A stretch of 64,000 bases of DNA from Claveliimonas sp034178805 (GCF_050314255.1 NZ_JBNPMZ010000005.1:1-64000), one strand, 5' to 3'. Numbered from the stretch's first letter, positions 49,992 through 59,015 are shown. Notes: generated from the sequence alone by a model not told the origin. A program made the numbers and translations.

Positions 49992-50800
49992 GAAAATTAA
50001 TAAAATATGACCTGAAAGCACTGAACCGCTTTCTGATTATTGTTCACGCTTTTTTAATCCTTGCCGCCATACTGGGACGCATATTCATCACCAGCCGGGC
50101 AGGCAACGGATCAGCAGAATGGAATACTACCGTCCTCGTCCTCGGTTTTATCCTTAGCTTTTTACTCCTGGCCGGAGCTACCTATACGACAGCAATCGTA
50201 GCTGCAGTCCGTTTTTACCGCAATATGTTCTCCGATGAAGGTTATCTGACCCACACACTTCCGGTCTCAACAAACAATCTTCTTCTGTCAAAGACAATTG
50301 CCGGAAGCATCTGGGCTATCATTGACAGTATGGCGATCTACCTGTCCTGGGCGATCCTGTTTGCAACGCCATATGTAATAAAAAACCTTCTTGAAAGCAA
50401 AACAGAAATAATGACAGAATTTGGTGCCCCGAACATGAATGCTATCTGGAAAATAGCAGGTTTGACCCTGCTTGTCTCTCTGGTTGGCAGCATTCACACC
50501 ATAATAGCAATCCATTTTTCCATCATCATCGGACAGTTAATGAGCAATCACCGGATTCTGGGCGCCATTGTGGCATATTTCAGTCTCAGTCTTCTGATAT
50601 CACTGATTACCATGATTGCCATGCGGGTAACCGGACTTTTGAGAATATCTCTTTTCACCACTCAAATTGAAGAGAATTTTCATCCCTACAGTTATTATTG
50701 CAGCATGATGAGATTATCTCTGATCCTGGTTCTCGCAACATCCCTGGTACTTTATGTTGTATCACAGGCTATCCTGCGAAAAAAGCTGAATCTGAATTAA
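49985..50800 (+). CDS. ABC transporter permease of the YtrA-type operon
   Basis: 271 residues with six membrane segments (first at about 15-35, last at about 245-265). RFYRNMFSDEGYLTHTLPVS between segments 2 and 3 is a conserved feature of this permease group. It ends 4 bases inside the convergent azlD gene. Confidence 0.88.
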   Translation: MLRKLIKYDLKALNRFLIIVHAFLILAAILGRIFITSRAGNGSAEWNTTVLVLGFILSFLLLAGATYTTAIVAAVRFYRNMFSDEGYLTHTLPVSTNNLLLSKTIAGSIWAIIDSMAIYLSWAILFATPYVIKNLLESKTEIMTEFGAPNMNAIWKIAGLTLLVSLVGSIHTIIAIHFSIIIGQLMSNHRILGAIVAYFSLSLLISLITMIAMRVTGLLRISLFTTQIEENFHPYSYYCSMMRLSLILVLATSLVLYVVSQAILRKKLNLN

Positions 50801-51129
50801 AATACTGCCTGTATCAGAAACATATAGAGTACGGTTCCAACACCTATGCTCAGTAAGTTATTGCGTTTCCACACATGGAGTCCCGCCGTTACCGCTACTG
50901 CGATCAACTCCGGGATTCCATGGGGAGCACTGATAAGTGAAACCGACTTCAGGCAGTAAATAACCAGCATTCCGATAACAGCCGGTGTCAGTACCTTACC
51001 CAGATACTGAATGATTCCCGGTATCTCTTTTCCTTTTGGAAAAAGCAGAAACGGAACCAGACGGGTGGCAAAAGTCGTCGCTGCCACCACCAGTATAATT
51101 AGAAGTGAAGTTACTGCTCCAACTGGCAT
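50797..51129 (-). CDS. azlD: AzlD branched-chain amino acid export subunit
   Basis: 110 residues with three to four membrane segments and the family features FATRLVPFLLFP and GKVLTPAVIGMLVIYCL. It works with AzlC to export branched-chain amino acids or analogues. It overlaps azlC by 19 bases. Confidence 0.9.
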   Translation of the reverse strand: MPVGAVTSLLIILVVAATTFATRLVPFLLFPKGKEIPGIIQYLGKVLTPAVIGMLVIYCLKSVSLISAPHGIPELIAVAVTAGLHVWKRNNLLSIGVGTVLYMFLIQAVF

Positions 51130-51827
51130 CTGTCATTCACCCGCCCTTCCAGTCTCGTTCTTCCTACAAAAAGAACAAAAATAATCAAAATCATAGATGG
51201 CAATACGAACTTGTCCGCCCCGAATATATACAGACAGACGATCGCTGCCGCCACACCGACAATTTCGGGAATCCTGTTTTTCGCATCCATCCACTGTTCC
51301 ATGAAAATCACCACAAATAACGCGGTCATGGCAAAGTCAATCCCCTCCGAATTGAAAGGAATCAATGTTCCTGCAAGAGCTCCGATCACAGAACCGATCA
51401 CCCAGTATGACTGATCCATAATAGAGATTGCAAATAAAAATTTTTCTTCATCCACATCAGCAGGAACCTTTGTTGTACAGAGAAGCGAATATGTCTCATC
51501 GGTCAATCCGAAAATCATATACCATCTCTTTTTTCCCATATTATTAAATTTCTCAAGCAGGGATATTCCATAAAAAATATGTCTGATATTCACCATCAGT
51601 GTCATGAAAATAACCTGGACAAAAGAAATACCCGGCACAAAAAAATTTACTGCCAGATATTGTCCAGATCCCGCATAAACAAGCAGGCTCATTAACATTG
51701 CCCACCAACAGGAATATCCTTTTTCCGCAAACATTACCCCAAAAGCAATTCCGATAAAAAGATAACCGGTAAGCACCGGTATCGTATAAGGAAATGCTTT
51801 TTTGAACGCTTTCCTGTAACCAGACAT
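51111..51827 (-). CDS. azlC: AzlC branched-chain amino acid exporter
   Basis: 238 residues with six or more membrane segments. The opening FKKAFPYTIPVLTGYLFIGI, AFGVMFAEKGYSCWWAMLMS, GSGQYLAVNFF and NIRHIFYGISLLEKFN are typical of AzlC. Paired with azlD. Confidence 0.93.
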   Translation of the reverse strand: MSGYRKAFKKAFPYTIPVLTGYLFIGIAFGVMFAEKGYSCWWAMLMSLLVYAGSGQYLAVNFFVPGISFVQVIFMTLMVNIRHIFYGISLLEKFNNMGKKRWYMIFGLTDETYSLLCTTKVPADVDEEKFLFAISIMDQSYWVIGSVIGALAGTLIPFNSEGIDFAMTALFVVIFMEQWMDAKNRIPEIVGVAAAIVCLYIFGADKFVLPSMILIIFVLFVGRTRLEGRVNDRCQLEQ

Positions 51828-51880
51828 TTGTCTTCCTCTTTTCTGTATATCCGTTCATGACGATCTGCTTCCCACATTCT

Positions 51881-52552
51881 TTATTCAGCTTTTTCCACCT
51901 GCCTCTGACCGGCGGAAGAATCTTCATAGGCATTCTTCAAATCTTCAAGTGCCTCCTGCAAAATAGCATCAGAAGCCACTGCATTGGCATAATCCGTCCG
52001 AATCTGCTCCATCAGTGCCTGTACATCATCATGAGCCGCTATTGTCTTCACATAATCCTGAATTTCTGCATCATCCGTCTTTGATTCTACCCGGAATACT
52101 CCATCTTCGCCTTTCGCCACATACAGCGTCCCAAGGCCGGGAACTTCCGTATAAATATCCCGGATCTTCATATCATACCGGACAAATGCAATATAAGAAT
52201 CTTTGTACTTTCCATTTTTTGTGTAAACCTGAATATTATGATATCCTTCCACAAAATCTGTCTTATCTTTCAAACCTGTATAGTAGTCACAGACTGCATC
52301 TGCAATCTCCGGAGGCTCTCCCAAAATAAGTGGGTTCGTTTCCATCTCCATGCATCCCTCATTCTGCTCCATCTCCGGTTCTTTGTCCTGTGCTTCTATA
52401 TTACCGGAAGCACCGGCATTTGTCTTTTCTTTCGTAAGGCTGCATCCTGCCGCCGCCAGAATCAGTATCAGTATCATCAGACCGCATATTGTACGCATCC
52501 GTCCCCTGCACCAGATACTCTCATGGCTTCGGCCATCTCTCTTCGCCTTCAT
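51881..52552 (-). CDS. lipoprotein of unknown function
   Basis: 223 residues. A long basic n-region precedes a hydrophobic stretch and the lipobox LAAAGC (Cys36). An acidic spacer (PEMEQNEGCMEMET) leads to a globular domain (ILGEPPEIADAVCDYYTGLK, YIAFVRYDMKIRDIYTEVPG) that resembles NTF2-like folds, then a helical tail. The family is common in Lachnospiraceae but has no known function. GGAGG precedes the ATG. Confidence 0.75.
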   Translation of the reverse strand: MKAKRDGRSHESIWCRGRMRTICGLMILILILAAAGCSLTKEKTNAGASGNIEAQDKEPEMEQNEGCMEMETNPLILGEPPEIADAVCDYYTGLKDKTDFVEGYHNIQVYTKNGKYKDSYIAFVRYDMKIRDIYTEVPGLGTLYVAKGEDGVFRVESKTDDAEIQDYVKTIAAHDDVQALMEQIRTDYANAVASDAILQEALEDLKNAYEDSSAGQRQVEKAE

Positions 52553-52638
52553 AGACTACCTCCGTTTGATGATTCTATATTCAGTTGTGCACTAAAAATA
52601 ATACTCGGAAATATTTTAAAAGTCAAGCAAATCTACCA

Positions 52639-52667
52639 TTGCTTTTTTCTTCATTTTATGCTATTAT
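52639..52667 (+). promoter_or_regulatory. promoter of tRNA-Arg
   Basis: TTGCTT (52639-52644) and TATTAT (52662-52667), spacing 17 bp, 7 bases before the mature tRNA. Confidence 0.6.
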
Positions 52668-52674
52668 ACTATTT

Positions 52675-52746
52675 GTCTCTATAGCTCAGTGGATAGAGCA
52701 CCGCCCTCCGGAGGCGGGTGCGCCAGTTCGACTCTGGTTAGAGACG
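52675..52746 (+). tRNA. tRNA-Arg(CCG)
   Basis: 72 bases without an encoded CCA. Acceptor GTCTCTA pairs with TAGAGAC, the D arm is GCTC...GAGC, and the anticodon stem is CCGCC/GGCGG with loop CTCCGGA. Anticodon CCG is at 52708-52710. T arm GCCAG/CTGGT has loop TTCGACT. Reads CGG codons. Confidence 0.95.
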
Positions 52747-52747
52747 T

Positions 52748-52819
52748 AAAAAGAGAAAGATGCGGAACCCACCTGATTCATAAGGGATTTTGTGGTTTTC
52801 CTCATTTTTCTCTTTTTTT
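52748..52819 (+). terminator. long hairpin terminator of tRNA-Arg
   Basis: AAAAAGAGAAA (52748-52758) pairs with TTTCTCTTTTT (52807-52817), with further inner pairing (GGAAcCCAC/GTGGTTTTCC), ending in a T run. Confidence 0.65.
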
Positions 52820-52851
52820 ATGATACCAGGGTTAAACGGTCTAAACCCACA

Positions 52852-53742
52852 TTAAATCAACAATCTGCCACTTTCTTTTTCATAATAATAAGCGCAGTTC
52901 GACAATACTTCCTCATCTTTTACCTGTGTCCCGTTTATTTCCCTCACGATTCTGCTCAGATAACGTTTTGACGGGGCTTTACTTTTCGGAATAATAATCA
53001 CTTCATGCACACTGCTCGGGAGCACGTAGAAACTCTCGCCCAGATAATCTGCAATAGACTCCAATCGATTCGGATACAAAATTGCTGCCGCTCCGTAATT
53101 GCGTACTGCATTTGACAGTACATACATCTCTTCTTCTTTTTCTGCTTCCCTCTTTTCCCAGTCATCCAGCATATTTTCTATTACTGCCAGCATGTTTGAA
53201 AACTCATAAGGCAGGATGCGCTCCGTATTTTCATCGGCCATCCTGTGGATATCCTGAACCGTTACATCCCACCAGCCCAGATGTTCATTCTTAATCAGCA
53301 TTGTTGCCATTCGATCCTTCTCCTTGTCAAGCTCAATCAACACATAAAATACAATAGCCAGATCCAGGTAAGGAATATGGGGAACATTCTGCAGGAGCTC
53401 TTTATTAGCCTCCCTGTTGATGAGCTGATAAATGATCCTTCCCCTGACATTTTCATATTTCTGAATGAAATCACCTTCCCAGGAATGCTGAAACCGGATC
53501 CGCTCATAAAGCTCAAGAAGCTGTTTCACAATTTCCTCCATGGTATATCCGCGCTGGTACCGCTCAAAATATTCTTCCAGGTAAACGGTCGGTGAAATAT
53601 TAATTCCCGTCTCCACAAAAGTCAGTCCTTTTCTCTTCCTGCCATTATTTTTTGTTGCCGTATGGGTATAAACCTTCTGATTCTCACGCAGACGCATCTG
53701 CACCCTCATTTCTATTTCCTGCACAAACTGTTCATATAACAT
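52852..53742 (-). CDS. DUF5688 protein
   Basis: 296 residues without signal or membrane segments. The pattern ISPTVYLEEYFERYQRG, HIPYLDLAIVFYVL, AVRNYGAAAILYPN and YVLPSSVHEVIIIP matches DUF5688 as I recall it, a family of Clostridia often in several copies and with no known role. ATG 53742 follows AAGGAG. It has its own promoter with a palindrome. Confidence 0.8.
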   Translation of the reverse strand: MLYEQFVQEIEMRVQMRLRENQKVYTHTATKNNGRKRKGLTFVETGINISPTVYLEEYFERYQRGYTMEEIVKQLLELYERIRFQHSWEGDFIQKYENVRGRIIYQLINREANKELLQNVPHIPYLDLAIVFYVLIELDKEKDRMATMLIKNEHLGWWDVTVQDIHRMADENTERILPYEFSNMLAVIENMLDDWEKREAEKEEEMYVLSNAVRNYGAAAILYPNRLESIADYLGESFYVLPSSVHEVIIIPKSKAPSKRYLSRIVREINGTQVKDEEVLSNCAYYYEKESGRLLI

Positions 53743-53828
53743 AGTACTCCTTTCTATCAACACTGCATTTTCTGGAACTGTGGTGTGAAACAACACCCGC
53801 GAAACATCCTGAATTTAAGATAAATATT

Positions 53829-53868
53829 ATGGTAACCATATTATATATCTGCGCACCCGAAAAATCAA
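53829..53868 (-). promoter_or_regulatory. DUF5688 promoter with palindrome
   Basis: TTGATT (53863-53868) and TATAAT (53840-53845), spacing 17 bp. Directly after, TATGGT-A-ACCATA (53829-53841) is a perfect inverted repeat covering the start point. Confidence 0.6.
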
Positions 53869-53911
53869 GTTATTTTTTTGATTTATGTAAATTATTTTGA
53901 AATCAAAAAAA

Positions 53912-53939
53912 AATAGATTGCGCTTTCACGCAATCTATT
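53912..53939 (-). terminator. terminator of efp
   Basis: An 11-bp perfect stem (53912-53922 with 53929-53939), loop CTTTCA, then a long T run on the minus strand. Confidence 0.9.
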
Positions 53940-53953
53940 CATTCATCCATCTG

Positions 53954-54517
53954 TTATGCACGTGACAGATATTCACCTGTACGTGTATCAATCTTAATGG
54001 TCTCTCCCTGCTCTACGAACAGTGGTACCATAACCTGTGCACCTGTCTCAACGATAGCAGGTTTTGTAGCACCTGTAGCTGTGTTACCCTTTACTCCCGG
54101 TTCAGACTCTGTGATTACCAGTTCAACAGTAATCGGCGGCTCAATGGAAAATGGGTTTCCAAGATAAAAGCTTACTGTAACTTCTTCATTCTCTTTTACA
54201 AATTTCATGGAATCTGCTGCATCTTCTGCACTGATCATGATCTGCTCAAATGTCTCATTGTCCATATAGTTATAGAACTCACCATCATTGTAAAGATACT
54301 GCATTTTCTTTCTCTCAATATGTGCCTGCTCAAATGTCTCTGTCGGACGGAAAGTTGTCTCAACTACACCGCCATTAATAATATCTTTCATCTTTACACG
54401 AACGAAAGCTGCACCTTTACCCGGCTTAACGTGCATGAAATCGATAACCTGACACACTTTGCCATTCACTTCGATTGTCATACCATTACGAATATCACCT
54501 GCTGATACTTTTGCCAT
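53954..54517 (-). CDS. efp: translation elongation factor P
   Basis: 187 residues with three beta-barrel domains. The loop HVKPGKGAAFVRVKMKD carries Lys near residue 32, where modification helps proline-proline peptide bond formation. The C-terminal signature PITVELVITESEPGVKGNTA and VPLFVEQGETIKIDTRTGEY are canonical. It has its own terminator. Confidence 0.97.
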   Translation of the reverse strand: MAKVSAGDIRNGMTIEVNGKVCQVIDFMHVKPGKGAAFVRVKMKDIINGGVVETTFRPTETFEQAHIERKKMQYLYNDGEFYNYMDNETFEQIMISAEDAADSMKFVKENEEVTVSFYLGNPFSIEPPITVELVITESEPGVKGNTATGATKPAIVETGAQVMVPLFVEQGETIKIDTRTGEYLSRA

Positions 54518-54579
54518 TACATTATCCTCCTTAAACTGCGCTTTTTCGCGCTTAAATTCTCTCTAATCCTTTTACCATT

Positions 54580-55113
54580 CTATAATAGATGATGCCTTTT
54601 TTCAACCTTTTTTTGCTGTTTCAGACTTCTCTTATAGAAATAAAGAACAATTTTTTCCAAATAACGCTTCAAAACAATCTGTATTTCCTCTTTTGGATGA
54701 ATCGGTTTCACCAAAATACTCGGAATCCCGGTTCTCTTCGCCCCCCACACATCGGTAAAGAGCTGATCGCCGATAAAAACCGTGTTATGAACATCAGTCC
54801 CCATGATTTCCATTGCTTTTTTATAATTTTTCGTAGAAGGTTTGTGCGCATTATACACATAATCCACCTGTATGGATTCATTGAACATTTTTACCCTGGG
54901 TTCCTGATTATTGGAAATCAGACAGCAGTGGAAGCCAATCTTTTTCAGACGCTCGAACAGTGCAATCGCCCTCTCATCTGCCGGCTCTCCATGGGGCACC
55001 AGAGTATTATCAATATCAAATATCAGTCCACGAAAACCCTTTTCATATAATTCTTCAAAATCAATCACATATGTGGAAGCCACATATCGATCCGGAAAAA
55101 ATACATCAAACAT
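54580..55113 (-). CDS. YqeG-family HAD phosphatase
   Basis: 177 residues. HAD motif I is FDIDNTLVPHG, motif II ISNN and motif IV IGDQLFTDVWGAKRTG; lysine in HKPSTKNYKKA. In relatives it dephosphorylates phosphatidylglycerophosphate or acts near ribosome genes. It begins at the aroK stop (1-base overlap), so it shares that transcript. Confidence 0.9.
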   Translation of the reverse strand: MFDVFFPDRYVASTYVIDFEELYEKGFRGLIFDIDNTLVPHGEPADERAIALFERLKKIGFHCCLISNNQEPRVKMFNESIQVDYVYNAHKPSTKNYKKAMEIMGTDVHNTVFIGDQLFTDVWGAKRTGIPSILVKPIHPKEEIQIVLKRYLEKIVLYFYKRSLKQQKKVEKRHHLL

Positions 55114-55901
55114 TATCTCTCTTCCATTTCCGTCAGCTTGCGAATTAACTCCTCACATATCTCAAGCACTGACTTATGATCTGTATTTACAACAATATCC
55201 GCTGCCGCCTCATATTTCTCCCGACGCTGTTCCATCAGGTCAGAAATATCCTCTACATTCTTACGTCCGTTGAGTACCGGTCTGTCATCACTGTCCTTCA
55301 CGCGCTCATAGATAACCTCCGGGCTTGCTGTCAGGAGAACCACTCTTCCATTCTTTTTCATCTCCTCGACATTACGCTCCCTCATGGCAGCCCCGCCTCC
55401 ACAGGAGATGATGGTATTGCGCTTCGACTGCAGCTCAATCAGAAGCTCCGTCTCCAGTTTTCGGAAATACTCCTCGCCGTAAGTTGCAAAGATATCCGGG
55501 ATGCTCATCTCCTCACGGTCTGCGATCACCTGATCCATCTCCACAATCTCCATCGCAAACATAGTGCTCAGGTAATCGGAAATCGTGGATTTTCCTGCTC
55601 CCATAAACCCGATCAGCACAATGTTATAATCAAAGAGCTTTCTTGCCTGAATCCGCTTACTGTTACGGTTAATGCGACGAAAAACATCATAGATCTCTTC
55701 TTTATATTTGTTGTCATCCAGTTTTTCTTTGAGCCTTGCATTCTGCTTCTTTTCCTGCTGAGGCTGAAGAATGGCCATACCATATTTCTCTTTATATGCC
55801 ATAATCTTCTCTACAATAGCATTACGTTCTACAAGAGCATCAATAATCTTGTCATCGCATAGTGCCAACTGCTCTCTGTACATCTCCAAATCGTTCATCG
55901 T
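55113..55901 (-). CDS. aroK: chorismate mutase-shikimate kinase fusion
   Basis: 262 residues. Residues 1-85 have an AroQ chorismate mutase pattern: YREQLALCDDKIIDALVERN, then IVEKIMAYKEKYG. Residues 92-262 are a shikimate kinase: Walker A GFMGAGKST, Asp in EMDQVIADRE, Arg in FRKLETELL, GGG in ISCGGGAAMRE and the lid ending DDRPVLNG. One protein would thus hold two steps of aromatic synthesis, on either side of EPSP and chorismate. ATG 55901 follows GGAG; the longer frame start at 55967 lies on the promoter. Confidence 0.85.
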   Translation of the reverse strand, partial: TMNDLEMYREQLALCDDKIIDALVERNAIVEKIMAYKEKYGMAILQPQQEKKQNARLKEKLDDNKYKEEIYDVFRRINRNSKRIQARKLFDYNIVLIGFMGAGKSTISDYLSTMFAMEIVEMDQVIADREEMSIPDIFATYGEEYFRKLETELLIELQSKRNTIISCGGGAAMRERNVEEMKKNGRVVLLTASPEVIYERVKDSDDRPVLNGRKNVEDISDLMEQRREKYEAAADIVVNTDHKSVLEICEELIRKLTEMEER

Positions 55902-55938
55902 CACGTATCTCCTTATTACTTCTGCAATCAATGTCTGT

Positions 55939-55967
55939 ATTATATCAACTTTTGCTTTCCTCCGCAA
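55939..55967 (-). promoter_or_regulatory. aroK-yqeG promoter
   Basis: TTGCGG (55962-55967) and TATAAT (55939-55944), spacing 17 bp. Confidence 0.5.
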
Positions 55968-55986
55968 GAGATAGAAAACATTTTAA

Positions 55987-56014
55987 AGAGCCGTGCATCT
56001 GGTGCAACGGCTCT
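55987..56014 (-). terminator. hairpin after thrS
   Basis: AGAGCCGT (55987-55994) pairs with ACGGCTCT (56007-56014), with a short T stretch on the minus strand; 19 bases past the thrS stop. Confidence 0.65.
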
Positions 56015-56032
56015 ATGGATCGGTCTGCTATT

Positions 56033-57784
56033 TTATACCTCTTCTGCAATTTTTGCAATCAGGTCTGCTGCCTTCATGCTTCCGATATCTCCCTCATCAC
56101 GTTTTCTTACAGAAATGCTTCCTTCTTCTACTTCCTTCTCACCAACGATTACCATGTAAGGAACTTTCTGCATCTGTGCCTCACGGATCTTATAACCAAG
56201 CTTTTCATTTCTTAAATCAATCTCGCTTCTTACTCCTGCAGCTACCAGCTCATCCTGAATCTTCTGTGCATAATCTGCAAATTTCTCGGATACTGCCATA
56301 ACCTTAACCTGAACAGGTGCAAGCCATGTCGGGAATTTTCCTGCATAATGCTCAATCAGGATTCCGATAAAGCGCTCAATAGAACCGAATGCCACACGAT
56401 GGATCATGATCGGACGATGCTTCTCTCCATCTGCTCCTGTGTACTCCAATTCGAATCTCTGAGGCATCTGGAAGTCAAGCTGAATAGTACCGCACTGCCA
56501 TGTTCTTCCGATGGAATCTTCCAGATGGAAGTCGATCTTCGGTCCATAGAATGCACCATCGCCCTCATTGACAACATAATCCAGACCGAGTTCGTCCAGT
56601 GCAGCTCTTAAGCCTTCTGTTGCCATCTCCCAGTCTTCGTCACTTCCCATGCTGTCTTCCGGTCTTGTAGACAGTTCCACATGATATTTGAATCCAAACT
56701 TGGAATATACCTCATCGATCAGTCTTGCAACTCCCTTGATCTCGTCGCGGATCTGATCTTCTGTCATGAAGATGTGTGCATCATCCTGTGTGAAGCAGCG
56801 CACACGCATCAATCCGTGAAGCTGGCCGGATTTCTCATGACGGTGTACCAGACCAAGCTCACCCACGCGCATCGGAAGATCCTTGTAAGAACGTGGCTCA
56901 ACCTTGTATACCAGCATTCCACCCGGGCAGTTCATTGGCTTAACAGCGTAATCCTCATCGTCAATTACTGTTGTATACATATTGTCTTTGTAATGATCCC
57001 AGTGTCCGGAATTCTCCCACAGATGTCTGCTTAAGATAATTGGTGTAGAAATTTCTACATAGCCCTCTCTCTGATGCAGCTTTCTCCAATAGTCAATCAG
57101 AATGTTCTTAAGAACCATTCCCTTTGGAAGGAAGAACGGGAATCCGGGACCCTCGTCCATGATTGCAAATAATCCCAGTTCCTTACCTAATTTTCTATGG
57201 TCACGCAGTCTTGCCTCTTCCATTCTCTTTAAGTATGCTTCCAGATCAGCAGCCTTCGGGAAGGATGTTCCGTATATTCTGGTAAGCATCTGATTGTGCT
57301 CATCACCTCTCCAGTATGCACCGGCAACACTCTGCAGTTTGAATGCCTTCACAACGCTGGTATTGGATACGTGAGGGCCTGCGCACAGATCCACGTATTC
57401 TCCCTGTCTGTAGAAGCTGAGTTCTGCATCCTCCGGCAGATCCTCGATCAGTTCAACCTTATATGGCTCATTTTTCTCTTTCATCAGGGCAATTGCCTCT
57501 TCGCGGTTCATAGTGTAACGCTCAAGCGGAAGGGCTTCCTTCACGATCTTGCGCATCTCCTTCTCAACCTCTGCAAGATTTTCAGTTGTAAACGGAAAGC
57601 TGAACTCAAAATCATAATAAAAACCATCCTTAATTGCCGGTCCGATCGCACATTTGGTATCCGGATACAAACGCTTTACAGCCTGTGCCAGAATATGGGA
57701 GGTTGTATGATGAAATGCCTCCTGTCCCAGTTCGTTTTCAAATGTCAGATCCTGTACAGAACCATCTTTCATGCTTACTTTCAT
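56033..57784 (-). CDS. thrS: threonyl-tRNA synthetase lacking the TGS domain
   Basis: 583 residues, about 60 fewer than usual. The N-terminal TGS domain is missing and the protein opens almost directly at the editing domain (HHTTSHILAQAVKRLYPDTK). Editing and class II catalytic domains are complete: VDLCAGPHV, zinc ligands in MNCPGG and HRHEKSGQLHGLMRVR, motif 3 RVAFGSIERF, then the anticodon domain. Start ATG 57784 is 9 bases from GGAG; a second ATG two codons earlier is too close. Controlled by the T-box upstream. Confidence 0.95.
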   Translation of the reverse strand: MKVSMKDGSVQDLTFENELGQEAFHHTTSHILAQAVKRLYPDTKCAIGPAIKDGFYYDFEFSFPFTTENLAEVEKEMRKIVKEALPLERYTMNREEAIALMKEKNEPYKVELIEDLPEDAELSFYRQGEYVDLCAGPHVSNTSVVKAFKLQSVAGAYWRGDEHNQMLTRIYGTSFPKAADLEAYLKRMEEARLRDHRKLGKELGLFAIMDEGPGFPFFLPKGMVLKNILIDYWRKLHQREGYVEISTPIILSRHLWENSGHWDHYKDNMYTTVIDDEDYAVKPMNCPGGMLVYKVEPRSYKDLPMRVGELGLVHRHEKSGQLHGLMRVRCFTQDDAHIFMTEDQIRDEIKGVARLIDEVYSKFGFKYHVELSTRPEDSMGSDEDWEMATEGLRAALDELGLDYVVNEGDGAFYGPKIDFHLEDSIGRTWQCGTIQLDFQMPQRFELEYTGADGEKHRPIMIHRVAFGSIERFIGILIEHYAGKFPTWLAPVQVKVMAVSEKFADYAQKIQDELVAAGVRSEIDLRNEKLGYKIREAQMQKVPYMVIVGEKEVEEGSISVRKRDEGDIGSMKAADLIAKIAEEV

Positions 57785-57832
57785 TGTCATTTTCTCCTTT
57801 CATTTTACGCATTTCTTTGCGCATCATCGCAC

Positions 57833-58150
57833 AAAAAAACACCTTTAAACATACGGTCCCTGCCGTCTGTCTAAGGGTGCATCTCACTTTGCACGGTTCC
57901 ACCTTAACTTTTCACTTCAGATTCTCACAAATCCTATCCCTTAACGCGGGAGCATCGGCATTGCTTATTAAGAGTACGGTCGGATCCTCTTCAATACTAA
58001 TCAGCCGCTTCTGTTCAGCAACACAGCTCGGGAATGGTGTTCATCCGGTCTCTGCTATAAAGGGCTCTCAGCATCCGCCCTTCTCTCTGGATAGCTACTC
58101 CTGACTACTCGTTTCCGTCTCTGCTTTTCTTTCATTCCTGCCTTTTCAGC
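57833..58150 (-). promoter_or_regulatory. threonine T-box leader of thrS
   Basis: The minus strand holds the T-box sequence TGGAACCGTG (57892-57901) and stem I features (AGAGAG near 58092). The specifier ACC (58036-58038) is in the bulge GAACACCAT, matching threonine. The terminator pairs CACC-TTTAAACA (57840-57851) with TGTCTAAGGGTG (57868-57879) and is followed by seven T. Uncharged tRNA-Thr binding would open the terminator and let thrS be read. Confidence 0.92.
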
Positions 58151-58158
58151 TATTTCTA

Positions 58159-58186
58159 ATTATACCGCTTCCCCCGAAAATGTCAA
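58159..58186 (-). promoter_or_regulatory. thrS T-box promoter
   Basis: TTGACA (58181-58186) and TATAAT (58159-58164), both consensus, spacing 16 bp. Confidence 0.75.
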
Positions 58187-58292
58187 CCTCTAAAATCATA
58201 AGAAAGTCTTCATACTTTTTTCAAAATTTTATTTGGAAATTGTGATAGAATTAAGAATATATGAAACCAATGTATTCAAGGAGAACTCATCT

Positions 58293-58985
58293 ATGAACCA
58301 CTCTCACAGAAGAAAAAAACTGTCTCCCCGTCAGAGACAGATAAGAACTCGAAAATATACGAAAATCGGAATCCTGATTCTCATTATCCTGGCAGTCACC
58401 TGCATCGGCTTAAAGCTCCTGAATCCGGGATGGATAAGCAGAAAATATACAGAAATCAGTAACCAACAGGTGGATGCTTCCGAACCGGACATTAACGTCC
58501 AGCTTCTGACGGTCAATCCCTACTCACGGCCAGGCACAGAAACCGACAGAATCACAGGAATCGTGGTTCACTATACAGCCAATCCGGGGTCCACCGCTAT
58601 GGATAATCGAAATTATTTTGAAAGCCTGAAAGATACTCACGAGACAAAGGTGAGCAGTAATTTTGTAATCGGTCTTGAAGGAGAAATTGTACAGTGTGTT
58701 CCTACCTGGGAGGTTGCCTATGCATCCAATTCCCGCAATAATGATACCGTCTCCATCGAGTGCTGCCATCCTGACGAAAGCGGTAAATTCACAGATGCAA
58801 CCTACCGTTCCATGGTGCAGCTTTGCGCCTGGCTATGTCTGAAATTTGATCTGGATGAAAATGATGTCATCCGACACTATGATGTAACCGGAAAGAACTG
58901 TCCAAAGTATTTCGTAGAAAACGAAGAAGCCTTCACCCAGTTCCGGGAAGATATCAGGAATGCAATAAAAAACACGCCGTCATAA
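58293..58985 (+). CDS. membrane-anchored N-acetylmuramoyl-L-alanine amidase
   Basis: 230 residues. A basic N-terminus (HRRKKLSPRQRQIRTRKY) precedes one membrane helix (about 28-46). The Amidase_2 domain has zinc ligands His in VVHYTA, His in IRHYDVTGK and Cys in NCPKYF, with catalytic Glu in VSIECC. It cleaves the bond between muramic acid and the stem peptide. ATG 58293 follows AAGGAG. The stop lies within the shared terminator stem. Confidence 0.88.
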   Translation: MNHSHRRKKLSPRQRQIRTRKYTKIGILILIILAVTCIGLKLLNPGWISRKYTEISNQQVDASEPDINVQLLTVNPYSRPGTETDRITGIVVHYTANPGSTAMDNRNYFESLKDTHETKVSSNFVIGLEGEIVQCVPTWEVAYASNSRNNDTVSIECCHPDESGKFTDATYRSMVQLCAWLCLKFDLDENDVIRHYDVTGKNCPKYFVENEEAFTQFREDIRNAIKNTPS

Positions 58986-59015
58986 CATTGCCGTCATGAT
59001 CCAGCGTGTTTTTTT
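58966..59015. terminator. bidirectional terminator between amidase and galM
   Basis: AAAAAACACGC (58967-58977 region) pairs with GCGTGTTTTTTT (59004-59015). The left arm is inside the last codons of the amidase gene. Confidence 0.75.

Noticed and set aside
52675..52820. Integration site of a prophage at tRNA-Arg
   Set aside because: No integrase or duplicated tRNA end is seen; the repeat after the tRNA works as its terminator.
57833..58150. Small coding genes between thrS and the amidase
   Set aside because: All short frames here overlap the T-box leader, whose conserved sequence and structure account for the region.
58233..58292. Upstream in-frame start of the amidase
   Set aside because: No ribosome site; AAGGAG sits correctly before the ATG at 58293, and the extra residues do not resemble the family.
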